A stretch of 64,000 bases of DNA from CAVQBJ01 sp963724405 (GCA_963724405.1 CAVRUQ010000016.1:434001-498000), one strand, 5' to 3'; shown: positions 25,186 to 35,393, counted from the first letter of the stretch. A program made the numbers and translations. The notes: a model not told the origin generated them from the letters alone.

Positions 25186-26394
25186 ATGAGCCCGTCAGGC
25201 GCGGAGCTGCTCCGCCAAGTCAAGAGCCAGATCGACGAGATCGATCCCTCCGATGTGCACGAGCTGCTCGGGCACGGCAACGGCAACGGAAACGGCACCG
25301 TCGGACCGGTGCTCATCGACGTGCGCGAGACGGACGAGTTCGCGACGGGGCATCTGCCCGGCGCCCGTCACGTCCCGCGCGGGTACCTCGAGCAGCGCAT
25401 CGAGGGCGTCGTGCGCGATCGCGAGACGCCGATCGTCGTCTACTGCGCCGGCGGCAACCGGTCGGCGTATGCGGCGCGCACGCTGCGCGACGATCTCGGC
25501 TACGAGCACGTGCAGTCGATGACGGGTGGGATCACGCTCTGGAAGGACCGCGGCTACGCGGTCGACGTCCCGCGCACGCTCACCGCCGAGCAACGAGACC
25601 GCTACTCGCGCCACCTGCTGATGCCCGAGATCGGCGCCGAGGGCCAGCAGAAGCTGCTCGACGCGCGGGTGCTGCTCCTCGGGGCGGGCGGGCTCGGCTC
25701 GCCGACGGCCCTGTACCTGGCCGCCGCCGGCGTCGGCACGCTCGGGATCGTCGACGACGACGAGGTCGACCTGTCCAACCTCCAGCGCCAGGTCATCCAC
25801 ACGAACGCGCGCATCGGGATCCCGAAGGTCGACTCGGCCGAGGAGTCGATCCATGCGCTCAACCCCGATGTGGAGGTCGTCAAGTACAAGACGCGCATCG
25901 GCGCCGAGAACATCATGGAGATCCTCGAGGGCTACGACATCGTCGTCGACGGCGTCGACAACTTCCCGACGCGCTATCTGCTCAACGACGCGTCGGTGCG
26001 CCTGCAGATCCCCGTCGTGTCCGCCTCGATCCTCGGCTTCGACGGGCAGCTGTCGGTGTTCAAGCCCTACGACGGCCCGTGCTATCGCTGCCTGTTCCCG
26101 CAGCCACCGCCGGCCGAGCTGGCTCCGTCCTGCGGCGCGAACGGCGTGCTCGGCGTCCTGCCCGGGACGATGGGTCTGCTCCAGGCCACCGAGGTGGTCA
26201 AGCTGATCCTCGGGATCGGCGACCCGGCGATCGGGCGCCTGCTCCTGTACGACGCGCTCGCGGCCACGCTCACCGAGGTGAAGGTGCGGCGCGACCCGGA
26301 CTGCCCGATCTGCTCGCGCCCGCCGGATGCGATCTCCGACGAGGAGATGGGCGTGTTCCCCGACTACGAGGCGTTCTGCGCCGCCGCCGGGTAG
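25186..26394 (+). CDS. moeZ: Rhodanese-ThiF adenylyltransferase/sulfurtransferase (MoeZ-like)
   Basis: This 402-residue E1-like enzyme adenylates the C-terminal glycine of a ubiquitin-like sulfur carrier and supplies its sulfur. The rhodanese domain is N-terminal (about 35-130, persulfide Cys87 in VVYCAGGNRS), reached through a Gly-Asn repeat linker at 30-37; the ThiF/MoeB domain follows (ATP loop GAGGLGSP at 166-173, LSNLQRQ, zinc cysteines in CYRC and CPIC). Mycobacterial MoeZ has the opposite domain order. The CysO-type carrier gene follows by 52 bp, which points to cysteine synthesis; molybdopterin or thiamine sulfur transfer is also possible. Confidence 0.88.
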   Translation: MSPSGAELLRQVKSQIDEIDPSDVHELLGHGNGNGNGTVGPVLIDVRETDEFATGHLPGARHVPRGYLEQRIEGVVRDRETPIVVYCAGGNRSAYAARTLRDDLGYEHVQSMTGGITLWKDRGYAVDVPRTLTAEQRDRYSRHLLMPEIGAEGQQKLLDARVLLLGAGGLGSPTALYLAAAGVGTLGIVDDDEVDLSNLQRQVIHTNARIGIPKVDSAEESIHALNPDVEVVKYKTRIGAENIMEILEGYDIVVDGVDNFPTRYLLNDASVRLQIPVVSASILGFDGQLSVFKPYDGPCYRCLFPQPPPAELAPSCGANGVLGVLPGTMGLLQATEVVKLILGIGDPAIGRLLLYDALAATLTEVKVRRDPDCPICSRPPDAISDEEMGVFPDYEAFCAAAG

Positions 26395-26446
26395 CCTGCT
26401 CCGCCGAGCAAGCACGTCCACCCGCGAACCGAGGGCTCTCACTTCA

Positions 26447-26722
26447 ATGGCGATCATCAAGATTCCCCCCGTCCTGCGCGCGTCCGTCGGCGGTGAGCGG
26501 GAGGTCGACGCCGGCGGCGAGAGCGTCGGTGCGGTCTTGCGCGAGCTCGCCTCGGCGCATCCCGCGACCGAGGGCCAGCTCTTCCAGGCCGACGGCGAGC
26601 TCAACCGCTACGTGAACGTCTACCTCAACGACGAGGACGTCCGGGTGCTCGATGGCCTCGACACGGCGGTCGGCGAGAACGACACGCTCGTGATCCTGCC
26701 GGCGATGGCCGGCGGGCGCTGA
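26447..26722 (+). CDS. cysO: CysO-type ubiquitin-like sulfur carrier
   Basis: This 91-residue beta-grasp protein of the MoaD/ThiS/CysO group carries sulfide as a C-terminal thiocarboxylate. NVYLNDEDVRVLDGLDTAV and the tail LVILPAMAGGR match CysO closely. The last residue is Arg, one beyond the Gly-Gly that must be free for activation, so trimming is implied. ATG 26447 was chosen because it begins the first beta strand; the upstream frame is the end of moeZ in another phase. CysM and Mec, its expected partners, are encoded about 4-5 kb downstream. Confidence 0.85.
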   Translation: MAIIKIPPVLRASVGGEREVDAGGESVGAVLRELASAHPATEGQLFQADGELNRYVNVYLNDEDVRVLDGLDTAVGENDTLVILPAMAGGR

Positions 26723-27339
26723 GCGGGCCTCGTCGGCGGCTGCGCGCCCCCGCGCGGCGGGCGCGGATCACCGACGCCGCCGTCCAGGCGTTCGCCACGC
26801 GCGGCTACGACGCCACCTCGCTCGGCGAGATCGCCGCTGCGGCGGGCGTCTCGCGGACGGTCATGTACGACCACTTCGCGTCCAAGCGCGAGCTCTTCAT
26901 CGCGCTCCTCGGCGAGCAGGCGGACGCGCTGCTCGGCGATGTCGCGCGGGGCATCGCCGGCTCGGGTCCGCCGGAGCAGCGGATGCGCGAGACGATCGAC
27001 GGGTTCCTGCTCGCCGTGCACGAGCGCCCCTTCGCGGCCCGGGTCCTGCTCGCGCCCGTGCCGGGCGACGCCGAGGTGCTCGAGGCCCAGCGCGAGAACT
27101 CCGCTCGCGTGAACGCGGCACTGCGCGAGCTGCTCGGCGCCGACCTGCGGCGGGCCGGCCTGGATCCCGACGCCGACCCGGCGGCGGCCGCCGTCGAGCT
27201 GATCGTCTCCGGGCTCGTCGGAGTGGCGCGCTGGTGGCTGGACCGCCCCGACGTCTCCCGTGAGCAGCTGACGGCGATCGCGATGGGGGTGCTGTGGCAC
27301 GGCCTGAGCAACACCGCCGGCGTTGACAACCGACACTAG
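26719..27339 (+). CDS. TetR-family regulator without a canonical start codon
   Basis: This is a TetR/AcrR protein with a clear helix-turn-helix: ITDAAVQAFATRGYDATS, then EIAAAAGVSRTVMYDHF. It is followed by a helical ligand domain of about 140 residues. No ATG, GTG or TTG exists in frame between cysO and the first HTH helix; the ATG at 26863 is inside the HTH and would destroy it. CTG 26719 overlaps the cysO TGA (CTGA), the position where ATGA or GTGA junctions occur elsewhere here, so a coupled CTG start is proposed, giving 206 residues. The stop lies within a perfect palindrome in front of the DUF2236 gene, the likely target. Confidence 0.7.
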   Translation: MSGPRRRLRAPARRARITDAAVQAFATRGYDATSLGEIAAAAGVSRTVMYDHFASKRELFIALLGEQADALLGDVARGIAGSGPPEQRMRETIDGFLLAVHERPFAARVLLAPVPGDAEVLEAQRENSARVNAALRELLGADLRRAGLDPDADPAAAAVELIVSGLVGVARWWLDRPDVSREQLTAIAMGVLWHGLSNTAGVDNRH

Positions 27340-27352
27340 TGTCGGTTAGTCT
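27323..27352 (+). promoter_or_regulatory. Promoter with 20-bp palindromic operator
   Basis: A perfect 20-bp palindrome (27328-27347, half AACCGACACT) overlaps a perfect TTGACA -35 (27323-27328) and reaches a TAGTCT -10 (27347-27352, 18-bp spacer). The start codon of the DUF2236 gene is 6 nt further. The adjacent tetR gene ends inside the palindrome. Repression by that TetR is the natural reading. Confidence 0.75.
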
Positions 27353-27358
27353 GCGGCG

Positions 27359-28252
27359 GTGACGGCGCGATCGAGCCCTCCCGACGACGGCTACTTCCCG
27401 CGGGGCGAGTCCGTCCTGCGGCAGGTGCACTGCGAACGCGCCGTCGGGCTGCTGTACGGGCAGCGCGCGCTCGCGATCGGTGCGCTCAGCCCGCTCAATT
27501 TCGTCGGCACGAGCCTGCACACGAGCGCGGCCGAGATGCCGTTCAGGCGCCTCGCCCGGACCGGCAAGATGTTCGAGACGGTCTTCCTCGGGACCCGCGC
27601 GCAGGCCGACCGCGTGTTCGGCGCGGTCGCGCGCATGCACGATCGGGTCAACGGCGTACTGCCCGAGCCGGCCGGTCCGTTCGAGGCGGGCACGCCGTAC
27701 TCGGCCACCGATCCGGACCTGATGCTGTGGACGATCGCGGTGATGATCGACTCCGCCGAGTGCTTCTATGAGCTGTTCGTGCGCCGCCTGCGCTCGGACG
27801 AGCGCGAGCGGCTGTGGCAGGACTACGTGCGCTTCGGCGAGCTCTTCGGATTGCCGCCCGGATCGGTGCCGGCCAGCTACGACGGCTTCCGCGGCTACTT
27901 CGAGCGGCGGCTCGCCTCCTCGCAGATGCACCTGACCGAGGAGGCGCGATCGATCGGGTACGCGACGGCGTTCGAGATCCCGATGCCCTGGCACGCGCAG
28001 CCGAACAAGCGCGTGCACGATCTGGTGATGCTCGGCTCCCTGCCGCCGCGTGTGCGCGAGCTGTACGGGCTGTCCTGGACGTCCCGTCAGGCGGCGGCCT
28101 TCGAAGCCACCGTCGCGCTGCTGCGCGTCGCCCGGCCGATCGTCCCGGCGCGGGTGCGGCGGGGCGGGAACACGCGCTCATTCGAGATGGTCGCCGCCAC
28201 CGAGCGACGGCGGCTCGAGCGCGGTGAGCCGACGCCCCAGCTCGCCGTCTGA
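27359..28252 (+). CDS. DUF2236 / MpaB-Lcp-family putative oxygenase
   Basis: This 297-residue protein of the DUF2236 family includes latex-clearing-protein and MpaB-type b-heme oxygenases. The family core MHDRVNG, the ATDPDLMLWTIAVMIDS helix and a Tyr-rich C-terminal half are visible. The substrate is unknown. GTG 27359 lies 6 nt after the -10 box, so the transcript is probably leaderless. Control by the TetR encoded just upstream is indicated by the palindrome between the two. A GMC oxidoreductase and an MBL-like gene lie next to it on the other strand. Confidence 0.85.
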   Translation: MTARSSPPDDGYFPRGESVLRQVHCERAVGLLYGQRALAIGALSPLNFVGTSLHTSAAEMPFRRLARTGKMFETVFLGTRAQADRVFGAVARMHDRVNGVLPEPAGPFEAGTPYSATDPDLMLWTIAVMIDSAECFYELFVRRLRSDERERLWQDYVRFGELFGLPPGSVPASYDGFRGYFERRLASSQMHLTEEARSIGYATAFEIPMPWHAQPNKRVHDLVMLGSLPPRVRELYGLSWTSRQAAAFEATVALLRVARPIVPARVRRGGNTRSFEMVAATERRRLERGEPTPQLAV

Positions 28253-28276
28253 GGCGCGGCGACGCGGCCGCGGCCG

Positions 28277-28876
28277 TCAGGGCGTGAACGGTCGGTGCAG
28301 CGCCTGCGCGAGCGCCGCGCGGCCGTCATGGAGCACCGGCTCGCCGTGGGATACGAGCACCCGCTCGATCGGGAGCTCGATCAGCGGGGCCAGCAGCTCG
28401 GCCAGACCGGCGCGATCGACCCGGACGCTGTCGAGCCAGGATTCCGGGCACAGTTGCAGGCCACCGTCGGTAGTCCCGAGCAAGCGGTCGCCGGCGACCA
28501 GCGCGGCCACCGCGGGGAGCCAGAACATCGTCTCGCCGGCACCGCGCAGGGGCCGCGGCTCGATGCCCTCCGGCACCGCGTTCCAGGCCCGCGTCGTGTT
28601 GTCCCGGTAGCGCTCGGCCAGCGCCTCGCGGTCTCGCCGGTGCCAACGGATGGTCGTGAGGATCGTGACCGGCCGCCCGTCAACGAGCTCGTCGAGCCAG
28701 TCGAGGAAGCCGCTGCGCTTGTCGCCGACGGGGACCAGGGGGTCGATCAGCGCGACCGTCTCACCGAGGTCGTAAAGCGTGCAGGCGACTGCCGGTCCCC
28801 AGAGCGTCTCGCCCCGCCAGTCGGGTTGCTCGGCGGTCCAGCGCCACAGGCCCGGCACGATCTCGGTCGGGATCAC
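28277..28876 (-). CDS. MBL-fold-like protein lacking the HxHxDH metal motif
   Basis: This protein of 199 residues looks like a shortened metallo-beta-lactamase fold: VPGLWRWT start, ALIDPLVP strand, TILTTIRWHRRDRE where HxHxDH would lie, FWLPAVAALVAGDRLLGT and VLVSHGEPV near the end. Only one His of the metal motif remains, so hydrolase activity is doubtful. GTG 28876 was preferred over GTG 28885 because TAGCGT at 28884-28889 would then be a -10 box 7 nt upstream (leaderless), and family sequence starts there. It sits between the DUF2236 gene (convergent) and the GMC gene. Confidence 0.6.
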   Translation of the reverse strand: MIPTEIVPGLWRWTAEQPDWRGETLWGPAVACTLYDLGETVALIDPLVPVGDKRSGFLDWLDELVDGRPVTILTTIRWHRRDREALAERYRDNTTRAWNAVPEGIEPRPLRGAGETMFWLPAVAALVAGDRLLGTTDGGLQLCPESWLDSVRVDRAGLAELLAPLIELPIERVLVSHGEPVLHDGRAALAQALHRPFTP

Positions 28877-28916
28877 GCCAGGCACGCTACCCGCAGGCGC
28901 GGGTCCCGGGGCGCGG

Positions 28917-30569
28917 CTACGCCGCCGCGGCGGCGCCGGCCGGGGACAGGGGAGCGCCCCCGGCGCCCGCGGGCGGGACGTGCGACATCGCGTGCTCGGC
29001 GAGGGCGGTGATCGACAGGCTCGGGTTGACGCCGGGGTTGGCCGGCACGGCCGCGCCGTCGCACACGAGCAGGTTCTCGTACCCGAACACGCGCTGGCGC
29101 GCGTCGACGACGCCGTGCTCGGGGTCGGCGGCGATCACGGCGCCGCCGAGGATGTGGGCGGTCGAGGCGACGTTGAACAGCGCCTCGCCGGTCGAGCTCT
29201 GGGGGATGCCGCCGGTGCGCCGGGCGAACCACTCGGCGGCCTGGTTGGCCGCCGGGATGAACGCCGCGATCGGGCGCTCTGGGTCCTGCTCGGTCTGCAG
29301 GCGCACGCCCCCGCCGGGCATGCGGATGGGGCGCAGCGCGATCGCGTTGTCGAGCGTCTGCATGACGAGCAGGATGATCGTGCGGCGCGACCACCCGCGC
29401 GGGTCCAGCAGCATCGCAAAGCGCAGCGGATGGCGCGCGATCGCCGCGAGCAGCTTCAGCGGGCGCGTCGTGCGCGTGCCCTGGCCGATGAGCATCGTGT
29501 ACATGGACTTGATCGCCCCGCCGGCGTGCCCGTACACGCACGTCTCGATGTGCGTGTCGGCGTCGGGGTAGATGCTCGAGGTGATCGCCACGCGCCGGGT
29601 CAGGTCGTCGGGGTAGTCGCGGGGCACCGTCACGGCGAGGATCGCCTCGCTGTTCGTGCGCACGAGCTCGCCGAGGCGCCTGGAGAGGCGGGGCAGCGAG
29701 CCGCTGAGCCGGGAGCGTTGCAGCAGCCGGTTCGTGCCGAGCGCGCCGGCGGCCACGACGACGCCGCGCGCGGTGAACTCGCGCCGGCGCTTGCGCAGCC
29801 AGGCGCCGGGGCGTTCGGTGACGACCCGGTAGCCGTCGCTGCCGTCCTCGGCGCCGAGCGGGCGGATGTCGACCGCCTCGCGCTCGGCGATCACCGCGGC
29901 GCCCCGCTGTTGCGCGAACCACAGATAGTTCTTGACCAGGGTGTTCTTCGCGCCGTGTGGGCACCCCACCATGCAGCGCCCGCAGCGCATGCAACCGGTT
30001 CGGGCCGGACCGTCGCCGCCGAAGTACGGGTCGGGCACGGTCACGCCGGCCGGCCCGAGGAAGACGCCCACGCGCGTCTTGGAGTAGCTGTCGCCGACGC
30101 CGAGCTCCTCGCCGAGCTCGCGCAGCAGCTGATCGGCCGGGTCGTCTTCGTCGTAGGAGGTGACGCCGAGCATCCGCTCGGCCTCGGCGTAGTGCGGGGC
30201 AAGCGTCGCCTGCCAGTCCTCGTCGAGCGCCGCCCACTGCGGATCGTCGAAGAAGCGCCGCGGGGGCACGTACAGCGTGTTGGCGTAGCCGAGGCTGCCG
30301 CCGCCGACGCCGCTGCCGCTCACGACGGTGAGGTCCTTGAAGGCGCTCACGCGGAAGATGCCGCGCATCCCGAGCCGCGGGGCCCAGAAGTAGCGGCGCA
30401 CGTCCCAGGTCGAGCGCGGGAGCTCGTGGTCGGCGAAGCGGCGACCGCACTCGAGCACCCCGACGCGGTAGCCCTTCTCGGTCAGCCGCAACGCCGACGC
30501 GCTTCCGCCGAAGCCGGAGCCGATCACCAACCAGTCGTAGTCGAAGTCACCGCCGCTGGGAAGTGCCAT
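28917..30569 (-). CDS. GMC-family oxidoreductase (cholesterol-oxidase-like) with Cys4 cluster motif
   Basis: This is a 550-residue FAD-dependent GMC oxidoreductase. The FAD dinucleotide motif GSGFGG is at 17-22, GSGVGGGSLGYANTLY at 85-100, and the C-terminal NPGVNPSLSITALAE is typical. Between them Cys193-x2-Cys196-x2-Cys199-x3-Cys203-Pro forms a ferredoxin-like motif followed by GAKNTLVKNYL, as in ChoD-type sterol oxidases. Oxidation of a sterol or other alcohol is the probable reaction. There is no Tat or Sec signal. ATG 30569 is the first in frame. It may be read with the MBL-like gene downstream. Confidence 0.88.
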   Translation of the reverse strand: MALPSGGDFDYDWLVIGSGFGGSASALRLTEKGYRVGVLECGRRFADHELPRSTWDVRRYFWAPRLGMRGIFRVSAFKDLTVVSGSGVGGGSLGYANTLYVPPRRFFDDPQWAALDEDWQATLAPHYAEAERMLGVTSYDEDDPADQLLRELGEELGVGDSYSKTRVGVFLGPAGVTVPDPYFGGDGPARTGCMRCGRCMVGCPHGAKNTLVKNYLWFAQQRGAAVIAEREAVDIRPLGAEDGSDGYRVVTERPGAWLRKRRREFTARGVVVAAGALGTNRLLQRSRLSGSLPRLSRRLGELVRTNSEAILAVTVPRDYPDDLTRRVAITSSIYPDADTHIETCVYGHAGGAIKSMYTMLIGQGTRTTRPLKLLAAIARHPLRFAMLLDPRGWSRRTIILLVMQTLDNAIALRPIRMPGGGVRLQTEQDPERPIAAFIPAANQAAEWFARRTGGIPQSSTGEALFNVASTAHILGGAVIAADPEHGVVDARQRVFGYENLLVCDGAAVPANPGVNPSLSITALAEHAMSHVPPAGAGGAPLSPAGAAAAA

Positions 30570-30643
30570 GCGAGAATCCTGACGTTGGCGTCACCTTGTC
30601 GGCGGGCATGTTAGCCGCTGGCGCCGGCCGTCACGCGAAGCGG

Positions 30644-30673
30644 TTGTTCGGGCAACCGAACCGTCGCTATGCT
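30644..30673 (+). promoter_or_regulatory. cysM promoter
   Basis: TTGTTC (30644-30649), an 18-bp spacer and TATGCT (30668-30673) precede the cysM ATG by 12 nt. The short leader leaves little room for a ribosome site. Confidence 0.45.
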
Positions 30674-30685
30674 CCAGGTACGCCC

Positions 30686-31657
30686 ATGGCTTCCGCGCGC
30701 CTGGAGAACAAACCCTGCGGGGGCCGGTACGGCGACCTCGTCCAGTCGATCGGCAACACGCCGCTGATCGAGCTGAAGCGGCTGTCGCCCAAGCCGGGCG
30801 TGCGCCTGTGGGCCAAGCTCGAGTCACGCAACCCGACCGGGTCGGTGAAGGATCGCGTGGCGCGGGCGCTCATCGAGGACGCCGAGCTGAAGGGGCTCAT
30901 CGCCCCCGGCCAGACGATCCTCGAGCCGACGTCGGGCAACACCGGCATCTCGCTGGCGATGATCTGCCGGCGCAAGGGCTATCCGCTGAAGGTCGTGATG
31001 CCCGACAACGTCACGCCGGAGCGCACCCAGCTGCTGCGGATGTACGGAGCGGAGATCGTGTACTCGGAGGGCTCCAGGGGCTCCAACGGGGCCGTCGAGC
31101 TCGCGCTGGAGATGGCCGCGGGCGACTCGAGCTACTACATGCCCTACCAGTACGGCAACGAGGCGAACCCGCTGGCCCATTACAACGGGACGGCGCTGGA
31201 GATCCTCGAGGAGCTCGACGACGTCGCCGCGTTCGTGGCCGGCCTCGGGACCGGCGGCACGCTGATGGGCAACGGGCGGCGGTTGAAGGAGACGTTCGGC
31301 GACGCCGTGCGGGTCGTGGCCGCCGAGCCGATGCAGGGCGAGCCGGTGCAGGGCCTGCGCTCGCTCGACGACGGCTTCATCCCGCCGATCATCGACCTGT
31401 CGCTGCTCGACCGCAAGATCTTCGTCACCAACCGCGACGCCATCATCTGGACACGCAAGCTGCTCGACGAGGAGGGCATCTTCGCGGGCGTGTCGACCGG
31501 CGCGATCGCGCGCGTCGCCGTGCGCATCGCCGGCGAGCTCGACGAGGGCAACGTCGTCTTCATCGTCGCCGACGACGGCTGGAAGTACCTGTCGAGCGGC
31601 ATCTACACGTTGCCGGTCGACGAGATCGAGAACCTGGACTCCACCGTCTGGTGGTGA
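30686..31657 (+). CDS. cysM: Cysteine synthase CysM (O-phosphoserine/CysO type)
   Basis: This is a PLP enzyme of 323 residues in the cysteine synthase family. The PLP lysine is Lys55 in PTGSVKDRVA; the phosphate/substrate loops EPTSGNTGISLA and GTGGTLMG are intact. Actinobacterial CysM uses O-phosphoserine and the thiocarboxylated carrier CysO. The mec gene 52 bp downstream and the cysO and moeZ genes in the same window support this over the sulfide-using CysK. The C-terminal tail ends in two Trp residues. ATG 30686 follows TATGCT by 12 nt; earlier in-frame codons are in the promoter. Confidence 0.88.
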   Translation: MASARLENKPCGGRYGDLVQSIGNTPLIELKRLSPKPGVRLWAKLESRNPTGSVKDRVARALIEDAELKGLIAPGQTILEPTSGNTGISLAMICRRKGYPLKVVMPDNVTPERTQLLRMYGAEIVYSEGSRGSNGAVELALEMAAGDSSYYMPYQYGNEANPLAHYNGTALEILEELDDVAAFVAGLGTGGTLMGNGRRLKETFGDAVRVVAAEPMQGEPVQGLRSLDDGFIPPIIDLSLLDRKIFVTNRDAIIWTRKLLDEEGIFAGVSTGAIARVAVRIAGELDEGNVVFIVADDGWKYLSSGIYTLPVDEIENLDSTVWW

Positions 31658-31709
31658 GCGCGCCGCTCGCGTGGGCGCGCCGCGTCCGGCGTCCGCTAGC
31701 CTCGCACGC

Positions 31710-32102
31710 ATGATCATCGCGCCGTCCCTGTGGCAGGAGATCGTCGACCACGCGCTCGAGGAGGCGCCGAATGAGTGCTGCGGCATGATCGCCTCGCGCG
31801 ACGGCCGAGCCGTGCGCGTCCACCGGGCCACGAACGCGGCCGCGAGCGCGCTGCGCTATGAGATCGACGGCCTCGAGCAGTTGCGCATCCAGACCGAGAT
31901 CGAGGACGACGGCCTCGATCTCGGCGCCATCTACCACTCCCACACCCGCAGCGCGCCGTATCCGTCCCAGACGGACATCAATCTCGCCTTCTATCCGGAG
32001 TCGCTGTACGTCATCGTCGGTGTGGCCGGCGAGCAGCCCGATGTGCGCGCGTTCCGGATCGTCGACGAGCAGGTGCGGGAGGTCGCGCTCCAGGTGGGGT
32101 GA
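31710..32102 (+). CDS. mec: JAMM/MPN+ metalloprotease Mec (CysO-cysteine peptidase)
   Basis: This 130-residue zinc protease of the JAMM family has Glu22, then His76-Ser-His78-x7-Ser86-x2-Asp89, the full metal-binding and catalytic set. In Mycobacterium tuberculosis the homologue Mec+ cleaves cysteine from the CysO-cysteine adduct and regenerates CysO. The gene follows cysM in the same direction. TAGCCT at 31697-31702 lies 7 nt before ATG 31710, so an internal leaderless promoter is possible. Removal of the terminal Arg from CysO could be a second job (inference). The zinc-ribbon gene downstream overlaps by GTGA. Confidence 0.9.
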   Translation: MIIAPSLWQEIVDHALEEAPNECCGMIASRDGRAVRVHRATNAAASALRYEIDGLEQLRIQTEIEDDGLDLGAIYHSHTRSAPYPSQTDINLAFYPESLYVIVGVAGEQPDVRAFRIVDEQVREVALQVG

Positions 32103-32608
32103 GGGCTGTGAAGGCGACCGAGCCGCTTGTCTGTCCGCGCTGCGCGACGACACACCCACTCGCGGATCGCTTCTGCCCGAGCTGTCGGATGCCGCTCGTC
32201 TACAGCGGGACGCTCGGGATCGACGCGGAGCTGACCGAGCGCCAGGAGCGCGCGCGCAAGGTCAAGCCGCAGTACGCCGAGGGTGAGCCGATCAAGGTCG
32301 CGTGGGCGCGCAACCAGGCCGAGGCCGAGTTCATCCAGGGGCTGTTGCTCGAGGAGGGCGTGCCGAGCCTCGTGCGCCGGGCCCGCGGCTTCGACGTGCC
32401 GGACTTCCTGGCCGCCGGCCCGCGCGACGTGCTCGTGCCCGCGGCCGGCGTCGCCGCCGCTCGCCAGGTGCTCCTGCAGAGCGAGATCATCAGCGCCGAC
32501 GAGCCGGGCAACGGCATCGATCCGCCGTGGCGGCTGTTCGCCGGCGTCGTCGGCGCGTTCGCGGTGGTGGCCGGGCTCGCGTGGGTCGCGAGCGCCGTCC
32601 TGACCTGA
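32099..32608 (+). CDS. Zinc-ribbon, DUF2007-like membrane protein
   Basis: This 169-residue protein has a zinc ribbon (CPRC and CPSC near residues 12-29), a charged linker, a DUF2007-like module (EAEFIQGLLLEEGVPSLV to the DVLVPA strand, about residues 70-120) and one C-terminal membrane helix (about 145-168). DUF2007 proteins are annotated as putative signal transducers without proven function. The GTG at 32099 overlaps the mec stop (GTGA); GTG 32108 is an alternative. Its coupling to cysM-mec suggests co-expression but not a defined role. Confidence 0.7.
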   Translation: MRAVKATEPLVCPRCATTHPLADRFCPSCRMPLVYSGTLGIDAELTERQERARKVKPQYAEGEPIKVAWARNQAEAEFIQGLLLEEGVPSLVRRARGFDVPDFLAAGPRDVLVPAAGVAAARQVLLQSEIISADEPGNGIDPPWRLFAGVVGAFAVVAGLAWVASAVLT

Positions 32609-32634
32609 TCTCGCGGCCTCCGCGCGGGCCTCGC

Positions 32635-35036
<2,402 letters not shown>

Positions 35037-35040
<4 letters not shown>

Positions 35041-35393
35041 CGGTCCTGAAGCAGGCCGAGGACGTTGCCATCCAGGTCGGTGATGGTGGCCACCCGACGG
35101 CCGCCACCGACGTCGCGCGCGGGCTCGTTCACGGTGGCACCGGCAGCGGTCACCTCAGCCAGCTTCGCCTCGATGTCCGGTACGTGCCAGTAGGGCACCG
35201 GCGCGGTCATGCCCTGCGGTCCACCGCCCGGCAGCAGACCGATCTGCTGGCCCGCGGCCTCGAAGCCCACGTAGTACGACGAGTCGCTCGCCGGCTGTAC
35301 GCCGAGCAGGGCCGCATACACCGGCTTGGCCGTCGCCAGGTCGGACACGGGAACGAGCACGGTCTGGATTCCCTGGGTGGAAGAGTCGGCCAT
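35037..35393 (-). CDS. VOC/glyoxalase-family protein
   Basis: This 118-residue single-module vicinal-oxygen-chelate protein matches the YybH/PhnB-like antibiotic-binding or dioxygenase set: VLVPVSDLATAKPVYAALLG at the start, VPYWHVPDIEAKLAEV in the middle and ATITDLDGNVLGLLQ at the end. One His (WHV) and a C-terminal Asp/Glu region could bind metal. It is translated just ahead of the UvrA-like gene through an ATGA overlap, so a shared detoxification or drug-tolerance role is plausible but inferred. The 119 bp upstream hold no other gene. Confidence 0.85.

Noticed and set aside
26863..27339. ATG 26863 as the start of the TetR protein
   Set aside because: It lies in the recognition helix and would remove most of the DNA-binding domain, while the full domain is encoded upstream in the same frame.
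28277..28876. Functional metallo-beta-lactamase-fold hydrolase
   Set aside because: The HxHxDH metal motif is replaced by a sequence with a single His, so only a fold-level resemblance is claimed.
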